A DNA stretch of 64,000 nt from Hygrocybe punicea (lineage: Eukaryota > Basidiomycota > Agaricomycetes > Agaricales > Hygrophoraceae). The notes beneath the pieces are model-generated. The model was not told the DNA's origin. It saw only the letters and a list, made by a program, of their open reading frames with translations, and did not search any database. How positions within the stretch are numbered: the first letter of the stretch is position 1; each line of letters opens with the position of its first letter. The DNA lies in contig OY744464.1 of assembly GCA_963556145.1 (NCBI GenBank), positions 3,410,001 to 3,474,000 on the forward strand, read 5' to 3'. This document shows, piece after piece, positions 21,700-32,929 of the stretch. Both the position numbers and the translations under genes were made by a program.

Positions 21700-23420
21700 T
21701 TGCTTGCTGGGGGGGTAGGTTAACCCAAGAGACAGCTCTTGCTGGGGAAATGTGGGGTGGTAGGTTGACCCAGGTACAGCTCTTGCTGGTCAAGGGTGGC
21801 AGGGTGGGTCAACCCAGTGTCAGCTCTGCCATGGGGTAGGTTAACCCAGGACAGCTATTCTGGGAAGGTTGGGTTGACCCAGGTCCAGCTGTGCAAGCAA
21901 CGTGGGTTGACCTGGGTTGACCGTGGACCAGCTCTTGCTGCAGGCTTGGGTTGACCTGGGTCCAGCTGTTGCTGCAGCACTGGGTTGACCCAGGCCCAGC
22001 ACTTCCTGCAGGGTGGGGTGGCTGGGGTCCAGGTATTGCTGCAGCACCGGGTTTACCAGGGTTCAGCTATTGCTGCAGCACTGGGTTGACCGGGGTCCAG
22101 ATATTGCTGTGGCACCAGGTTGACCCAGATCCAGCACTTGCTGCAGGGCTTGGGTTGACCTGGGTCCAGCTATTGCTGCAGCACTGGGTTGATCTGGTTC
22201 CAGCACTTGCTTTGGGGCTTGGGTTGACCCGGGTCCAGCTCTCCCTACAGGCTTGGGTTGACCGGGGTCCAGCTATTGCTGCAGCACTGGGTTGACCAGG
22301 GTTCAGGTATTGCTGCAGCACTGGGTTGACCGGGGTCCAGCTATTGCTGCAGGACCGGGTTGACCTGGGTCCAGCACTTGCTGCGGGGCTTGGGTTGACC
22401 CAGGTCCAGCTCTTCCTGCAGGCTTGGGTTGACCTGAGTCCAGCTATTGCTGCAGCACTGGGTTGACCGGGGTCCAGATATTGCTGCAGCACTGGGTTGA
22501 CCCAGATCCAGCACTCGCTGCAGGGCTGGGGTTGACTGGGGTCTAGATATTGCTGCAGCACTGGGTTGACCTTGGTCCAGCACTTGCTGCAGCACTGGGT
22601 TGACCGGGGTCCAGCACTTGCTGCAGCACTGGGTTGACCAGGGTTCAGCTATTGCTGCAGCACTGGGTTGACCAGGGTCCAGCACTTGCTGCAGCACTGG
22701 GTTGACCAGGGTTCAGCTATTGCTGCAGCACCAGGTTGACTGGGGTCCAGCACTTGCTGCGGGGGTTGGGTTGACCCAGGTCTGGCTCTTCCTGCAGGCT
22801 TGGGTTGACCTGGGTCCAGCACTTGCTGCAGCACTGGGTTGACCAGGGTCCAGCACTTGCTGCAGCACAGGGTTGACCTGGGTCCAGCTATTGCTGCTGC
22901 ACCGGGTTGACCGGGGTCCAGATATTGCTGCAGCACTGGGTTGACCCAGATCCAGCACTCGCTGCCGGGCTGGGGTTGACCAGGGTCTAGATATTGCTGC
23001 AGCACCAGGTTGACCGGGGTCCAGCACTTGCTGCGGGGCTTGGGTTGACCCAGGTCCCACTCTTCCTGCAGGCTTGGGTTGACCGGGCTCCAGCTATTGC
23101 TGCAGCACCGGGTTGACCTGGGTCCAGCACTTGCTGCAGGGCTTGTGTTGACCAGGGTCCAGCTCTTGCTGCAGCACTTTGTTGACCCACATCCAGCACT
23201 CACTGTAGGGTAGGTTGATTGGGGTCCAGCCTGTCCTGTAGCATTGCATTGACCCCAGACCCACCCATGTCGCAGGTTTGGATTCATGAGGGTCTGGCCA
23301 TTGCTCCAGCATTGGGTTGACATGGCCCTGCTCTTGCTGCAGAATAAGGTTGACCCTGGCCCAGCTCTCACTGCAGGATTAGGTTGACCAGGAGCCCGCT
23401 TTTGCTTTGACATGGGCCCA
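21700..23420 (-). repeat. 34-bp satellite array, left arm of X-I
   Basis: Minus-strand mirror of the array at 26790-28700. It uses the same unit (GGTTGACC, CTGCTGCAGCA on the plus strand). It is about nine units shorter than the right-arm array, judging from the 307-bp difference between the corresponding open stretches (1,636 versus 1,943 bp). All three frames in array orientation are open for long stretches for the reason given at 1376-2330. Confidence 0.9.
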
Positions 23421-24209
23421 GCCACATCCCACTCTGCCTGCATGTATTTAATGTTGACAACATTGACAGAGCTCACAACAGCTCAAACCAATATTTATTC
23501 AGAACCTGCCATATATATAAAGTAATCAAAATGTTTCAATCTGTACTTCACATAAATGTACGATGTAATATAATTTGAATGCAATTATTAACAGCACAGG
23601 GAATAGCAAAATTACACAATTATTATTTTGACACTGCACAATATCTTACTTTTACTATCAGCCATCAGCCATTACAGGAGCTACTTATCCCCAATGCCAA
23701 TCTATGGCAAAACCAGAAATTACCCCACTTGGAATATTGTGCTTTTCTATTTAATATTGCTCAATTCTCTATTGGAATCAATATATATAACCTTACTATT
23801 ACTTAAAATAGACACATACATTTAATGATTATTAAAATACATAATTAAATAGTAAAGGGCAGGAGGCAGGTGAGAGGAAGGTGGGTGTGGACTGGGAGGA
23901 AGGGTGTGGGTGTGGGAGGAAGGTGGGTGTGGGTGTGGGAGGAAGGTGGGTGTGGAGTGGGAGGAAGGTGGGTGTGGAGTGGGAGGAAGGTGGGAGTGGG
24001 AGTGGAGGAAGGTGGGAGTGGGAGAAGGGAGTGGGAGTGGGAGAAGTGGGAAGGTGGGAAGGCAGGAGGCAAGGGCAGCAGGGAGAGGGAGAGGGAGAGG
24101 GAGAGGGAGAGGGAGAGGGAGGAGGAGAGGGAGGAGGAGTGGGAGGAGGAGTGGGCGGAGAGTGGGATGTACGTACCCGTTGCGTTCCCCTCGTCCTCGT
24201 CGTCTTCGT

Positions 24210-24932
24210 CTACGTCTCCGTCGTCCCCGTCCCCGCCGTCCCCGTCCCCGTCGTCCCCGTCCCCATCGTCCCCGTCTCCGCGTTCCGGACCCTGTCGTTC
24301 CCGTTCCCGTCGTTCCCCTCGTCGTCGTCATCGTCCTCGTTGTCGTCGTCATCCCCCGTAGTCCTCGTCGTCCGCTGGATCGTCGTCGTCGTCTCCCTCG
24401 TCCTGTCGTCTCCGTCGTCCTGTTGTCCTCTCGCTGGCCGTCTCCGTCCCGTCGTCGTCCCCTGGCTGGCCGTCTCTGCCCTCGTCGTCTCTGTCCTCGT
24501 CGTTGCCGCTGTGGTTGTCTCGGACGTCTGTCTCGGTCGTTGGCGCATCCTCGTACCCGGCCTCGCGGCCTCGTTTCCGTGGCCGTTTTCATCGGCATCC
24601 GTTCTGTTTGCTGGGGTGGCCGTGGCGTTGTTTTCTGGGCTGGTGTTGGGTTCGCCTGTGTTTGTCGTGGGTGTAGCTGCAATCATTATAAACATTAGCA
24701 TACAACTCACAAAAAATTCAAAAAAGACATTACCTTGGGTGCTCTTCTGCACCCGTTTCCTGTTGTTGACGCGTTCCTGTTGTTGACGCGTTGTTGAAAA
24801 CGAGTCGTTTGAAGTCGCGTGAAAGCCAACCGGCAGTTGCCGATTTCCCAAACGGGTTCGAGTTGCCAAACATGGATGTGTGGCTGAAGCTTTTGAATCT
24901 TCTGGCATGCACAACAATGCATGCATACCCAA
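24210..24932 (-). CDS. Low-complexity ORF, left arm of X-I
   Basis: Starts MGMHALLCMPEDSKAS like copy A. A 57-bp intron (24677-24733, GTAATG to TTGCAG) can be removed without changing frame. The N-terminal 60 residues include the CCCGTTTGGGAAATCGG block. The rest is Thr/Arg/Gln rich, then Asp/Glu rich, then Thr-Gly repeats. No domain is recognised. In copy A the intron must be spliced to stay open, whereas here both forms are open. Coding function is unproven. The conserved start and intron are the evidence. Confidence 0.4.
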   Translation of the reverse strand: MGMHALLCMPEDSKASATHPCLATRTRLGNRQLPVGFHATSNDSFSTTRQQQERVNNRKRVQKSTQGNVFFEFFVSCMLMFIMIAATPTTNTGEPNTSPENNATATPANRTDADENGHGNEAARPGTRMRQRPRQTSETTTAATTRTETTRAETASQGTTTGRRRPARGQQDDGDDRTRETTTTIQRTTRTTGDDDDNEDDDDDEGNDGNGNDRVRNAETGTMGTGTTGTGTAGTGTTET

Positions 24933-24982
24933 AGTCAGATCCTCAAAAGATGTAAATATAGTATACCTACCCTCATGTCAAA

Positions 24983-25480
24983 TTTTGTATTTTATTCGGC
25001 CCTGCGTAAAGAGCTATTCACCATTTATTCCATTCCTCTGCCAGAATTGGACCCTTAATGATCTAACTTTGTCTTAAAAATCTGAAATTAATCTAAGGAG
25101 TACTTGAAGAAGTACTCATTGTGGTACACATAAGTGCCTGATTGTTGGTGGACCAGGACCTTTGTTGCAGCCAAGCAAATGCACAGAATTGTGCATTGTG
25201 GCTGACCCATCAACCGAGTCCAAACTTCAGCTTTACTCTGAACCTTTCATTTCTTGGCTACAACAGATTTCTGGGACCACCAAGTGCCAGGCACTGATCA
25301 TCAATACAATAGATACTTTACATAGTAGTTTCACAATTATTTTCATATTTTTCAGAGCAATATTGGTAAAGTTGCACTTTAAGGGTCTGAAATTGGCAGG
25401 GAGGTATCAATGAATCATAAATATCTCTCTATGTAGGCCATAATAAAATACAAAATTTGGGGAGGATGTAGTTATAGGCT
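24983..25480. repeat. Central hairpin region of X-I
   Basis: Inverted arms around 25130-25170 (AAGTGCCTGATTGTTGGTGG) and 25256-25300 (CCACCAAGTGCCAGGCACT) with a loop of about 85 bp containing GCATTGTGGCTGACC. Further out, GGGTCCAATTCTGGCAGAG (minus strand, about 25045) and GGGTCTGAAATTGGCAG (about 25384) mirror each other. The loop and both flanks are homologous to the centre of X-II (53182-53530). No gene seen. Confidence 0.75.
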
Positions 25481-25560
25481 ACTTCTATCCCCTCATGGTC
25501 TTAAATGTGTTACAAAGTTGTTGTGCTCTATGCAATAACATTGAGAAAAGTCAGATCATG

Positions 25561-26135
25561 CTTACATATAAGGCAACTCGCACCCGTTTGGGCAATCGGC
25601 AACCTCCGGCGTGCGTTCAATCGTCGGCGATTCGTCGCGTACTCCACGATGCGTCCACGAAAACAGCAGCAGCAAAATCAAGTAGAAGGTAAGTAGATTT
25701 CTCAAATTTATTATCCATTACTATGCTAGCTAATATTGTTGTTTTTATGTAGAACTTTCTCATTGCCGTGCCGGGAATGGACCGCAACACGCTTGCCCGC
25801 GCCACGTCACGTCAACGCCAAACTGAAGGGCCGAAACGGCGGATGGCAGGCAACGACGAGGACAGAGGCGATGAGGGCACAGACGGCCAGCCAGGGAAGA
25901 CGACGGGGACGGAGACGGCCAGCGAAGAGACGACAGGACGACGGAGACGACGACGACGATCCAGCGGACGACGAGGACTACGGGGGATGACGACGACAAC
26001 GAGGACGATGACGACAACGAGAGGAACGACGGGAACGGGAACGACAGGGACCAGAACGGCGGGGACGGGGACGACGGGGACGAGGACGGCGGAGACGTAG
26101 ACGAAGACGACGAGGGCAACGGGAACGCAACAGGT
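25561..26135 (+). CDS. Low-complexity ORF, right arm of X-I
   Basis: The conserved leader is CGCACCCGTTTGGGCAATCGG. An intron is predicted at about 25689-25752 (GTAAGTAG to TTATGTAG) and a second donor at GTATGTACATCCC near 26132. The exon between is Arg/Asp/Thr/Gly low complexity encoded by ACGACG repeats, followed by a polypyrimidine tract. No ATG equivalent to MGMHALLC is present in this arm, so if translated it starts differently (for example the ATG at 25650). No domain is recognised. Confidence 0.35.
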
Positions 26136-26789
26136 ATGTACATCCCACCCCTCCGCCCTCGTCTCCTCCCTCTTCCTCTGCCTCTCCCACTCCCACTCCC
26201 TGCTGCCCCTCCCTCCTCCCTTCCATCCTGCCCTTCACCCTCCCTTCTCCCACTCCCACTCCCACTCCGTTCTCCCACACCCACACCCATACCCATACCC
26301 ACACCCACACCCACACCCACTTCCAGTCCCAGTCCCAGTCCCAGTCCCAGTCCCACTCACACCTACCTTCCTCCCCCCCAACCCCTTTATTATTTAATTA
26401 TGTATTTGGATAAAATAATAATTAATTTGATATGTCCATTCTAAGTAATAGTGAGTGTTTGTGTACTGATTCCAATTGAGATTTGAGTAATATTAAATAA
26501 AAAAGGCACAAAATTCCAAGTGGGGTAATTTCTGGTTGTTATATATAAAAATTTTGTTTGGGAATAAGTAGCTCATGTGAGAGATAAAGCTAAGAGTGAG
26601 AGATTGTGCATTTTCAAAATAAGAATGTCGTAATTTTGGTATTATCTGTGCTTTGAATTATTGCATTTGAAATTATATTACATTTGAAGAAACTGAGACA
26701 TTTTCTTTACCGGATATTGCATTTTCTGAATAAATATTGGCTTGAGTTGTTGTGAGCTCTGGCAATGTTGTCAACATTAAATACATGCA

Positions 26790-28700
26790 GGCAGAGTGGG
26801 ATGTGGCTGAGCCCGTGTCAAAGCAAAAGCGGGATCCTGGTCAACCTAATCCTGCAGTGAGAGCTGGGCCAGGGTCAACCTTATTCTGCAGCAAGAGCAG
26901 GGCCATGTCAACCCAATGCTGGAGCAATGGCCAGACCCTCATGAATCCAAACCTGCGACATGGGTGGGTCTGGGGTCAATGCAATGCTACAGGACAGGCT
27001 GGACCCCAATCAACCTACCCTACATTGAGTGCTGGATGTGGGTCAACAAAGTGCTGCAGCAAGAGCTGGACCCTGGTCAACACAAGCCCTGCAGCAAGTG
27101 CTGGACCCAGGTCAACCCAGTGCTGCAGCAATAGCTGGAGCCCGGTCAACCCAAGCCTGCAGGAAGAGTGGGACCTGGGTCAACCCAAGCCCCGCAGCAA
27201 GTGCTGGACCCCGGTCAACCTGGTGCTGCAGCAATATCTAGACCCTGGTCAACCCCAGCCCGGCAGCGAGTGCTGGATCTGGGTCAACCCAGTGCTGCAG
27301 CAATATCTGGACCCCGGTCAACCCGGTGCAGCAGCAATAGCTGGACCCAGGTCAACCCTGTGCTGCAGCAAGTGCTGGACCCTGGTCAACCCAGTGCTGC
27401 AGCAAGTGCTGGACCCAGGTCAACCCAGTGCTGCAGCAAGTGCTGGACCCAGGTCAACCCAGTGCTGCAGCAAGTGCTGGACCCAGGTCAACCCAGTGCT
27501 GCAGCAATATCTGGACCCCGGTCAACCTGGTGCTGCAGCAATAGCTGGACCCAGGTCAACCCAAGCCTGCAGGAAGAGCTGGACCTGGGTCAACCCCAGC
27601 CCTGCAGCGAGTGCTGGATCCAGGTCAACCCGGTGTTGCAGCAATATCTGGACCCCGGTCAACCCAGTGCTGCAGCAATACCTGGACCCAGGTCAACCCA
27701 AGCCTGCAGGAAGAGCCAGACCTGGGTCAACCCAACCCCCGCAGCAAGTGCTGGACCCCAGTCAACCTGGTGCTGCAGCAATAGCTGAACCCTGGTCAAC
27801 CCAGTGCTGCAGCAAGTGCTGGACCCTGGTCAACCCAGTGCTGCAGCAATAGCTGAACCCTGGTCAACCCAGTGCTGCAGCAAGTGCTGGACCCCGGTCA
27901 ACCCAGTGCTGCAGCAAGTGCTGGACCAAGGTCAACCCAGTGCTGCAGCAATATCTAGACCCCAGTCAACCCCAGCCCTGCAGCGAGTGCTGGATCTGGG
28001 TCAACCCAGTGCTGCAGCAATATCTGGACCCCGGTCAACCCAGTGCTGCAGCAATATCTGGACCCCGGTCAACCCAGTGCTGCAGCAATAGCTGGACTCA
28101 GGTCAACCCAAGCCTGCAGGAAGAGCTGGACCTGGGTCAACCCAAGCCCCGCAGCAAGTGCTGGACCCAGGTCAACCCGGTCCTGCAGCAATAGCTGGAC
28201 CCCGGTCAACCCAGTGCTGCAGCAATACCTGAACCCTGGTCAACCCAGTGCTGCAGCAATAGCTGGACCCCGGTCAACCCAAGCCTGTAGGGAGAGCTGG
28301 ACCCGGGTCAACCCAAGCCCCAAAGCAAGTGCTGGAACCAGATCAACCCAGTGCTGCAGCAATAGCTGGACCCAGGTCAACCCAAGCCCTGCAGCAAGTG
28401 CTGGATCTGGGTCAACCTGGTGCCACAGCAATATCTGGACCCCGGTCAACCCAGTGCTGCAGCAATAGCTGAACCCTGGTAAACCCGGTGCTGCAGCAAT
28501 ACCTGGACCCCAGCCACCCCACCCTGCAGGAAGTGCTGGGCCTGGGTCAACCCAGTGCTGCAGCAACAGCTGGACCCAGGTCAACCCAAGCCTGCAGCAA
28601 GAGCTGGTCCACGGTCAACCCAGGTCAACCCACGTTGCTTGCACAGCTGGACCTGGGTCAACCCAACCTTCCCAGAATAGCTGTCCTGGGTTAACCTACC
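26790..28700 (+). repeat. 34-bp satellite array, right arm of X-I
   Basis: About 54 units. Starts at 27421, 27455 and 27489 show the exact period. Each unit carries CTGCAG and GGTCAACC. Peptides in all three forward frames are rotations of the same 34-residue sequence. Units differ mainly by C/T or A/G changes, and a block of about nine extra units relative to the left arm lies around 27370-27680. Confidence 0.92.
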
Positions 28701-28905
28701 CCATGGCAGAGCTGACACTGGGTTGACCCACCCTGCCACCCTTGACCAGCAAGAGCTGTACCTGGGTCAACCTACCACCCCACATTTCCCCAGCAAGAGC
28801 TGTCTCTTGGGTTAACCTACCCCCCCAGCAAGCAACTGCGCTATGTGTACCTACCTTTTGCAACTATATCTGCGATTGGGTTAACCAAAACGACTGGGTC
28901 TACTG

Positions 28906-29009
28906 CTAATTCTGCTTTTAAAGCCCAGGGGTACAAAATACCCCTCAAACCCGGACCATTTGGAGTTTGAGGGGTATTTTGTACCCCTGGGCTTTAAAAG
29001 CAGAATTAG
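28906..29009. repeat. 104-bp perfect hairpin in right arm of X-I
   Basis: Two exact 45-bp inverted arms (starting CTAATTCTGCTTTTAAAGC) around a 14-bp loop. The left arm of X-I lacks it: there CTACTG is followed directly by GAATTAGATATG. It is therefore either an insertion in the right arm or a hairpin deletion in the left. Copy A stops matching at exactly this position (2409). Confidence 0.9.
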
Positions 29010-29186
29010 ATATGATTGCATTGAGAATTTTTGTACCCCTGGATAATCAAACTTGTTGGTATGTATTATATCCACCTTGCTATGTAAAAACATCAGCACT
29101 TTTCCAAGAATTCATAATGTAATAAAAATACCAAATCAAATGCATTATACATGGGGGGTAGACCCCTGCAGTTCACTAGCTGGGTC

Positions 29187-30255
29187 ATGGCTGGCCTGCT
29201 TAACGTCATTAATAAAGAAATACACTGCGAGCAGGGGATGTGAAGCTGTTTGGCATCATGTAGCCTTCACAATTCATTTTGATCCCGATCAGGTTCAGGC
29301 CCTGGCAAATGCCGGGTGACAAAAATGTTTCTGAACCGTCTATTCTCAGAGAGAAGTTATGAAGGAGTGTGGCAACCACTATTGACAGTTATTTACGATA
29401 TCCACGCCCGATGGCCATCTTTATGAGGGGTAATATCACTAGAGGAAAAGGCCACCTTTGGTGGCGCAACCTTGCTTGTCATACTGTATGAGTATGATAT
29501 GATGTGTAATGTGAGCAGAGTAATAAATATTTTGTCAAGAGACTCTGCAGATAAATACAAAGTATAGACCAGGATTTAGGACCAAGTCCATCAAGATCTT
29601 TTCACCTCCTGAACAGGTAACAAAAGATTGTAGAAATGAAGTCGGATGACGTCCAACTATGTTTTATTAGATACAGTAGTTGTAACACAGGATTTGCTCA
29701 CTCTGTCTGGTTGGTTTTCAAGTGACAGAACGTGTATATGATGCATTTCATGGTGTTGTAGCTTGACAACAGGCATGCGTTCGTTGTCCATGACAGTTGT
29801 TGAAAGTGATGGAGATCATGTCGCTGTTCACGACCAACGTTCATTTATGAGGGAATTTGGAGCTCAGCGCTCTGAATGTGATTTATCTGAGACCATCAAT
29901 CAGACTTTGTAACAATCCACATCATAGTGTAATCTCTTCTGGCTCTCCTGTCTCAGTTGCTTGCAGTCGGTGTTGTACATTGTAAAGTGGATTTAGCAGC
30001 TCTTACCTGCATTGATACCAGGCTCACCTTCATAGTAGATTCGGTGTGGGGCAATCTTGGAAGCGGATGAAATGAAAGAAACTTGTAGATTCAATGGAGC
30101 TTGGCATGTGTTGTGAGTAGCAAAGTTGCAATTTTATCTGACATTTTTTATTGGTCGAGCAGGGAAAGATTAGGTTTTCGCCATTCAGATATGGTGTTCA
30201 GATATGTCTCGATCATTTACAGGTGATTATCATACATCATTTTCCCTGTGACTGT
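29187..30255. other. No gene seen
   Basis: About 1.07 kb right of X-I. Short frames only, no repeat recognised. The first 60 bp continue the open frame described at 21319-21453. Composition is AT-balanced and unlike the neighbouring satellites. It may be the 5' flank of the Helitron or degraded older sequence. Confidence 0.5.
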
Positions 30256-31277
30256 CTAACTTTTCAATTTTTTCTTTCCTTTTGCATTTGCCTCAACATC
30301 GAAAGGGTCCTTTTTCAAGAGACATTTCTTGGGTGAGGTCTGGGATGGAGGTCTACCCTGTGAAATCACCTGAAATGTGGCGATGTCCCCCACAAAAACA
30401 TCATGGACCGGATGGCCTTTTTCTTTCACAAGGTACTTTTGGAGAGTGAATTGAGTGACGACAGTGGCCCCTTTCAACGTTTGGACATATAGTCGAGGTG
30501 GGATCAAATCACCATTGATGTCGAAGGCTTGGATTGGTTTTACGATGTATTGTCCTTCCATGTGTTTGAGCACGGTACATGCCTAATCTGTATTCACGGG
30601 CAAATCACTGAGTTTAATTTCATCAGCCAAAGCATCTTTTTAACTTATCAGTTAGACAATGAAGAAATGGGACCAGTGTTACCTTCAGTCTCTGTTTCTT
30701 CTTCATTGTCTGTGGCATATGAGCCTTTCTGGAGTACATTTGAATAATCATGTGTGGCGTAGTGAGTTTCACATACATGAAAAGGTTGATGTCGAAGTCT
30801 GATTTTCATTGTGCCTCCCTCCGCTGGTTTTATGACACCTTCACAGGCAATTCCAGGATGTTTGGTGGCATCCATCAGATTACGGAGAGTTTTGATTGCA
30901 GTGTTGAAGTCGTCGAGAAGGGTCGGGTTTCCAACGGTGGCACAAGTACACGTTAGTTTGATGTCTGCAAAATTCTTCACACCCCCTGTGTCGGCATGCC
31001 ACATGGCATCTGGCATCAACCAAAAGTCATCTTTGGTGATGTCAACGATGAGTGACAATTCGACTGAGTTTCCAGCCTCCCCACCCACTGATGGCAAAAT
31101 CATGGGTGTGTTTTTACCCTCGTCTTCAAGATCATGGGCAACCAAGTGGAGAGTTCTGCCATCTTTCATCCAACATAAGGGCTTCCCAATCTCAGGGTCT
31201 CCCAAATACAGTCCCATCATACTCAATGCTGTGTGCCAGAGTTGAAGCTTGGATTCCTGTTTGTCTTCTGGAGACAT
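30256..31277 (-). CDS. Unrecognised gene divergent from the Helitron
   Basis: Two open segments on the minus strand: 31277-30648 (209 residues, start MSPEDKQESKLQLWH) and 30573-30256 (about 105 residues, FDINGDLIPPRLYVQTLKG). They are separated by a stretch with an intron-like acceptor ATACAGATTAG, and the exact splice phase is uncertain. The protein is normal in composition (Trp, Cys and His spread through) and ends in a Lys-rich tail. No domain is recognised with confidence. It lies head to head with the Helitron N-terminal ORF, 350 bp apart. Shared promoter use and a role with the Helitron, such as a DNA-binding partner, are only possibilities. Confidence 0.55.
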
Positions 31278-31624
31278 TTTAGGGGGGGGGATACCAGGGA
31301 CTCAGATTCCGCTCATTTAATTGGCAAAGGAAGTTGAAGTCAATTGGGACATAAACATGTACCTCACTTCATTGGATGGTCCTGATGTGTTATCAGGTGA
31401 GTTGGCGTCTCTCAACGTTTCAATGGAATTGAGAGAAGGACAGGATGATGAGTCGCAGATGGTCTGTCGGGACATGATTTTTTTTGGAGCATAATCAATA
31501 TGTGTCTGCCTTATATGTGGTTCAGGCTCACAAATGACCAGATTGTAATCTGTGGTGCTCTGTGGTGATGTCATCATCATGTTTTGTCTTGTTCTTGGGC
31601 TTACTTTTTGACATCTGATCCATT

Positions 31625-32839
31625 GTGCTTGTTGTAGTTCCATCGCATTCCTTTGCGATGCTCACTGCTCATGACCTTCGACATCTCACAGTGGCTGAAT
31701 TGTTGGCACTGTCACAAGGTTCAATTTGGTTTAATCGTGATCAATGGAAGAGAGAGGCAGTAATTGGCCGGATTTTAACCATTGGCTCTCATGCGTTCCA
31801 CGAGCACCTCCAATCAGTTGCATTTGCTAAATTTCAACAGATGAATGATGCCAGGGAGATGAAAGCCAAGGAACGGAAACGGAAAGTTGAGGAGAGCTAT
31901 GAAAACAGGCAGCAGGTTTGAAGGTCGAATGTATTCCTGTGGACAGCGACCCCTAACTTTTCCTCAAGGTACCTGATGAGGCGCAAACAGACAATTGTTA
32001 CCAAGAGTTTTACAGAGCAACGTCAAACAAAGCCGTGCAAATGGGCATTTGTGCTATCTGTGCTCATGAAATCAGTGTGAGTGCAGATGGCCTGCACCAA
32101 GTCTGCCTGGCTGAATTACCAAATTCACATCATTTGGTTCCTAAAATACCACACCCAGAACATGATCTCTTTCGTGGACGGTTACTTCTTCGACAAGCTG
32201 TTACTGTGGGGACTACAATGTTTAACACATGGCTCATGGCCTGCGACGGATGCATCAATTCATTACGTGACCCCCGTGACATTCCACCTTCATTGTCCCT
32301 TGCGAACATGCTCTGGATAGGTGATGTGCCCTGGGAGTTGCAAAGGCTCACCTTTCTGGAACAATTGCTCATCGCGCTTCTTTATCCGAGGGTGTATGTT
32401 TTCAAACTTTTTCCCAGGGCAAGCTTTGCAGGCCTTGATGAAGATACATTGCAGTGTGCGATGGGTGGGTCTGTGTGCACATATGATCTTGATGTAGAGG
32501 GTGCAACTGCAATGATAGAAGGCGACTTATTACCTAGGAGGCCACAGATTTTGGCTAGGTTGCTCTCAATCACATTTGTCAGTACCACAGCTGCTCCACA
32601 CGCATCATTATGATCGACTTTCAAAGTGCGACGTCAAGCAGTTCACGAAGCACTACAATGGTTGAAGACTCACAATCACAAATATTATGGGCACATTAAC
32701 ATCTCAGTCACCAACTTGTTGGAGTTGCCTGAGGATGACGTGCCAGAAGAAGTACTTGGGTTGGTGCGCCACTCAACAGATGTTGGTTTGCTGGATCAGG
32801 AAAATGGAGGGTATTTACCTTCTCATGATGATCCTCTTG
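31625..32839 (+). pseudogene. Helitron protein, N-terminal (DUF6570-like) region
   Basis: Exon 31625-31915, intron 31916-31968 (53 bp, GTTTGA to CTCAAG), then continuous frame to 32839. It shows the conserved block of mushroom Helitrons: MGICAICAHEISV, LPNSHHLVPKIPHPEHDLFRGRL, MACDGCINSL, PPSLSLANMLWIGDVPWELQRLTFLEQLLIALLYPRVYVFKLFP, STYDLD-like, RRQAVHEALQWLKTHNHKYYGHI, LPEDDVPEEVL. Cys pairs in ICAIC and CDGC suggest metal binding. A TGA at about 32611 replaces the Arg of L-R-STF (CGA to TGA). The frame is cut after HDDPLA by X-II and resumes at 58037. Confidence 0.88.
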
Positions 32840-32929
32840 CACTTCAGGCCACCCGATTTCCTAAACTTGTAGATGTAACTGAATGGGTCATATGTTACTT
32901 CTACATGTTGAGAAATAACAGGTCTGGCC

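Larger units (their letters stand above)
21454..29178. mobile_element. X-I: giant palindromic hAT-like element
   Basis: 7,725 bp with ends TAGTGAACTGCAGGGG and CCCCTGCAGTTCACTA and a perfect 8-bp duplication GCTGGGTC (21446-21453 and 29179-29186). The whole element is an inverted repeat. The left arm (to about 25170) and right arm (from about 25256) each contain, from centre outward, a leader, a spliced low-complexity ORF, an AT-rich block, a 34-bp satellite array, degenerate satellite, and a terminal segment. The outer halves (satellite to terminus) are nearly identical, and the inner halves are clearly more diverged. 8-bp duplications with TAGTG/CACTA ends are hAT hallmarks. No transposase is present, so it would need one in trans. 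Confidence 0.88.

Noticed and set aside
26752..28694. Several long overlapping ORFs in the satellite arrays (also 1336-2220 and 21841-23476)
   Set aside because: They are rotations of one 34-residue cycle caused by a 34-bp repeat. No start, domain or codon bias favours any of them.
21454..29178. X-I as an assembly artefact or chance inverted duplication
   Set aside because: The arms differ by about nine satellite units, a 104-bp hairpin and clear inner divergence, and the unit has its own TSD. An artefactual fold would give identical arms.
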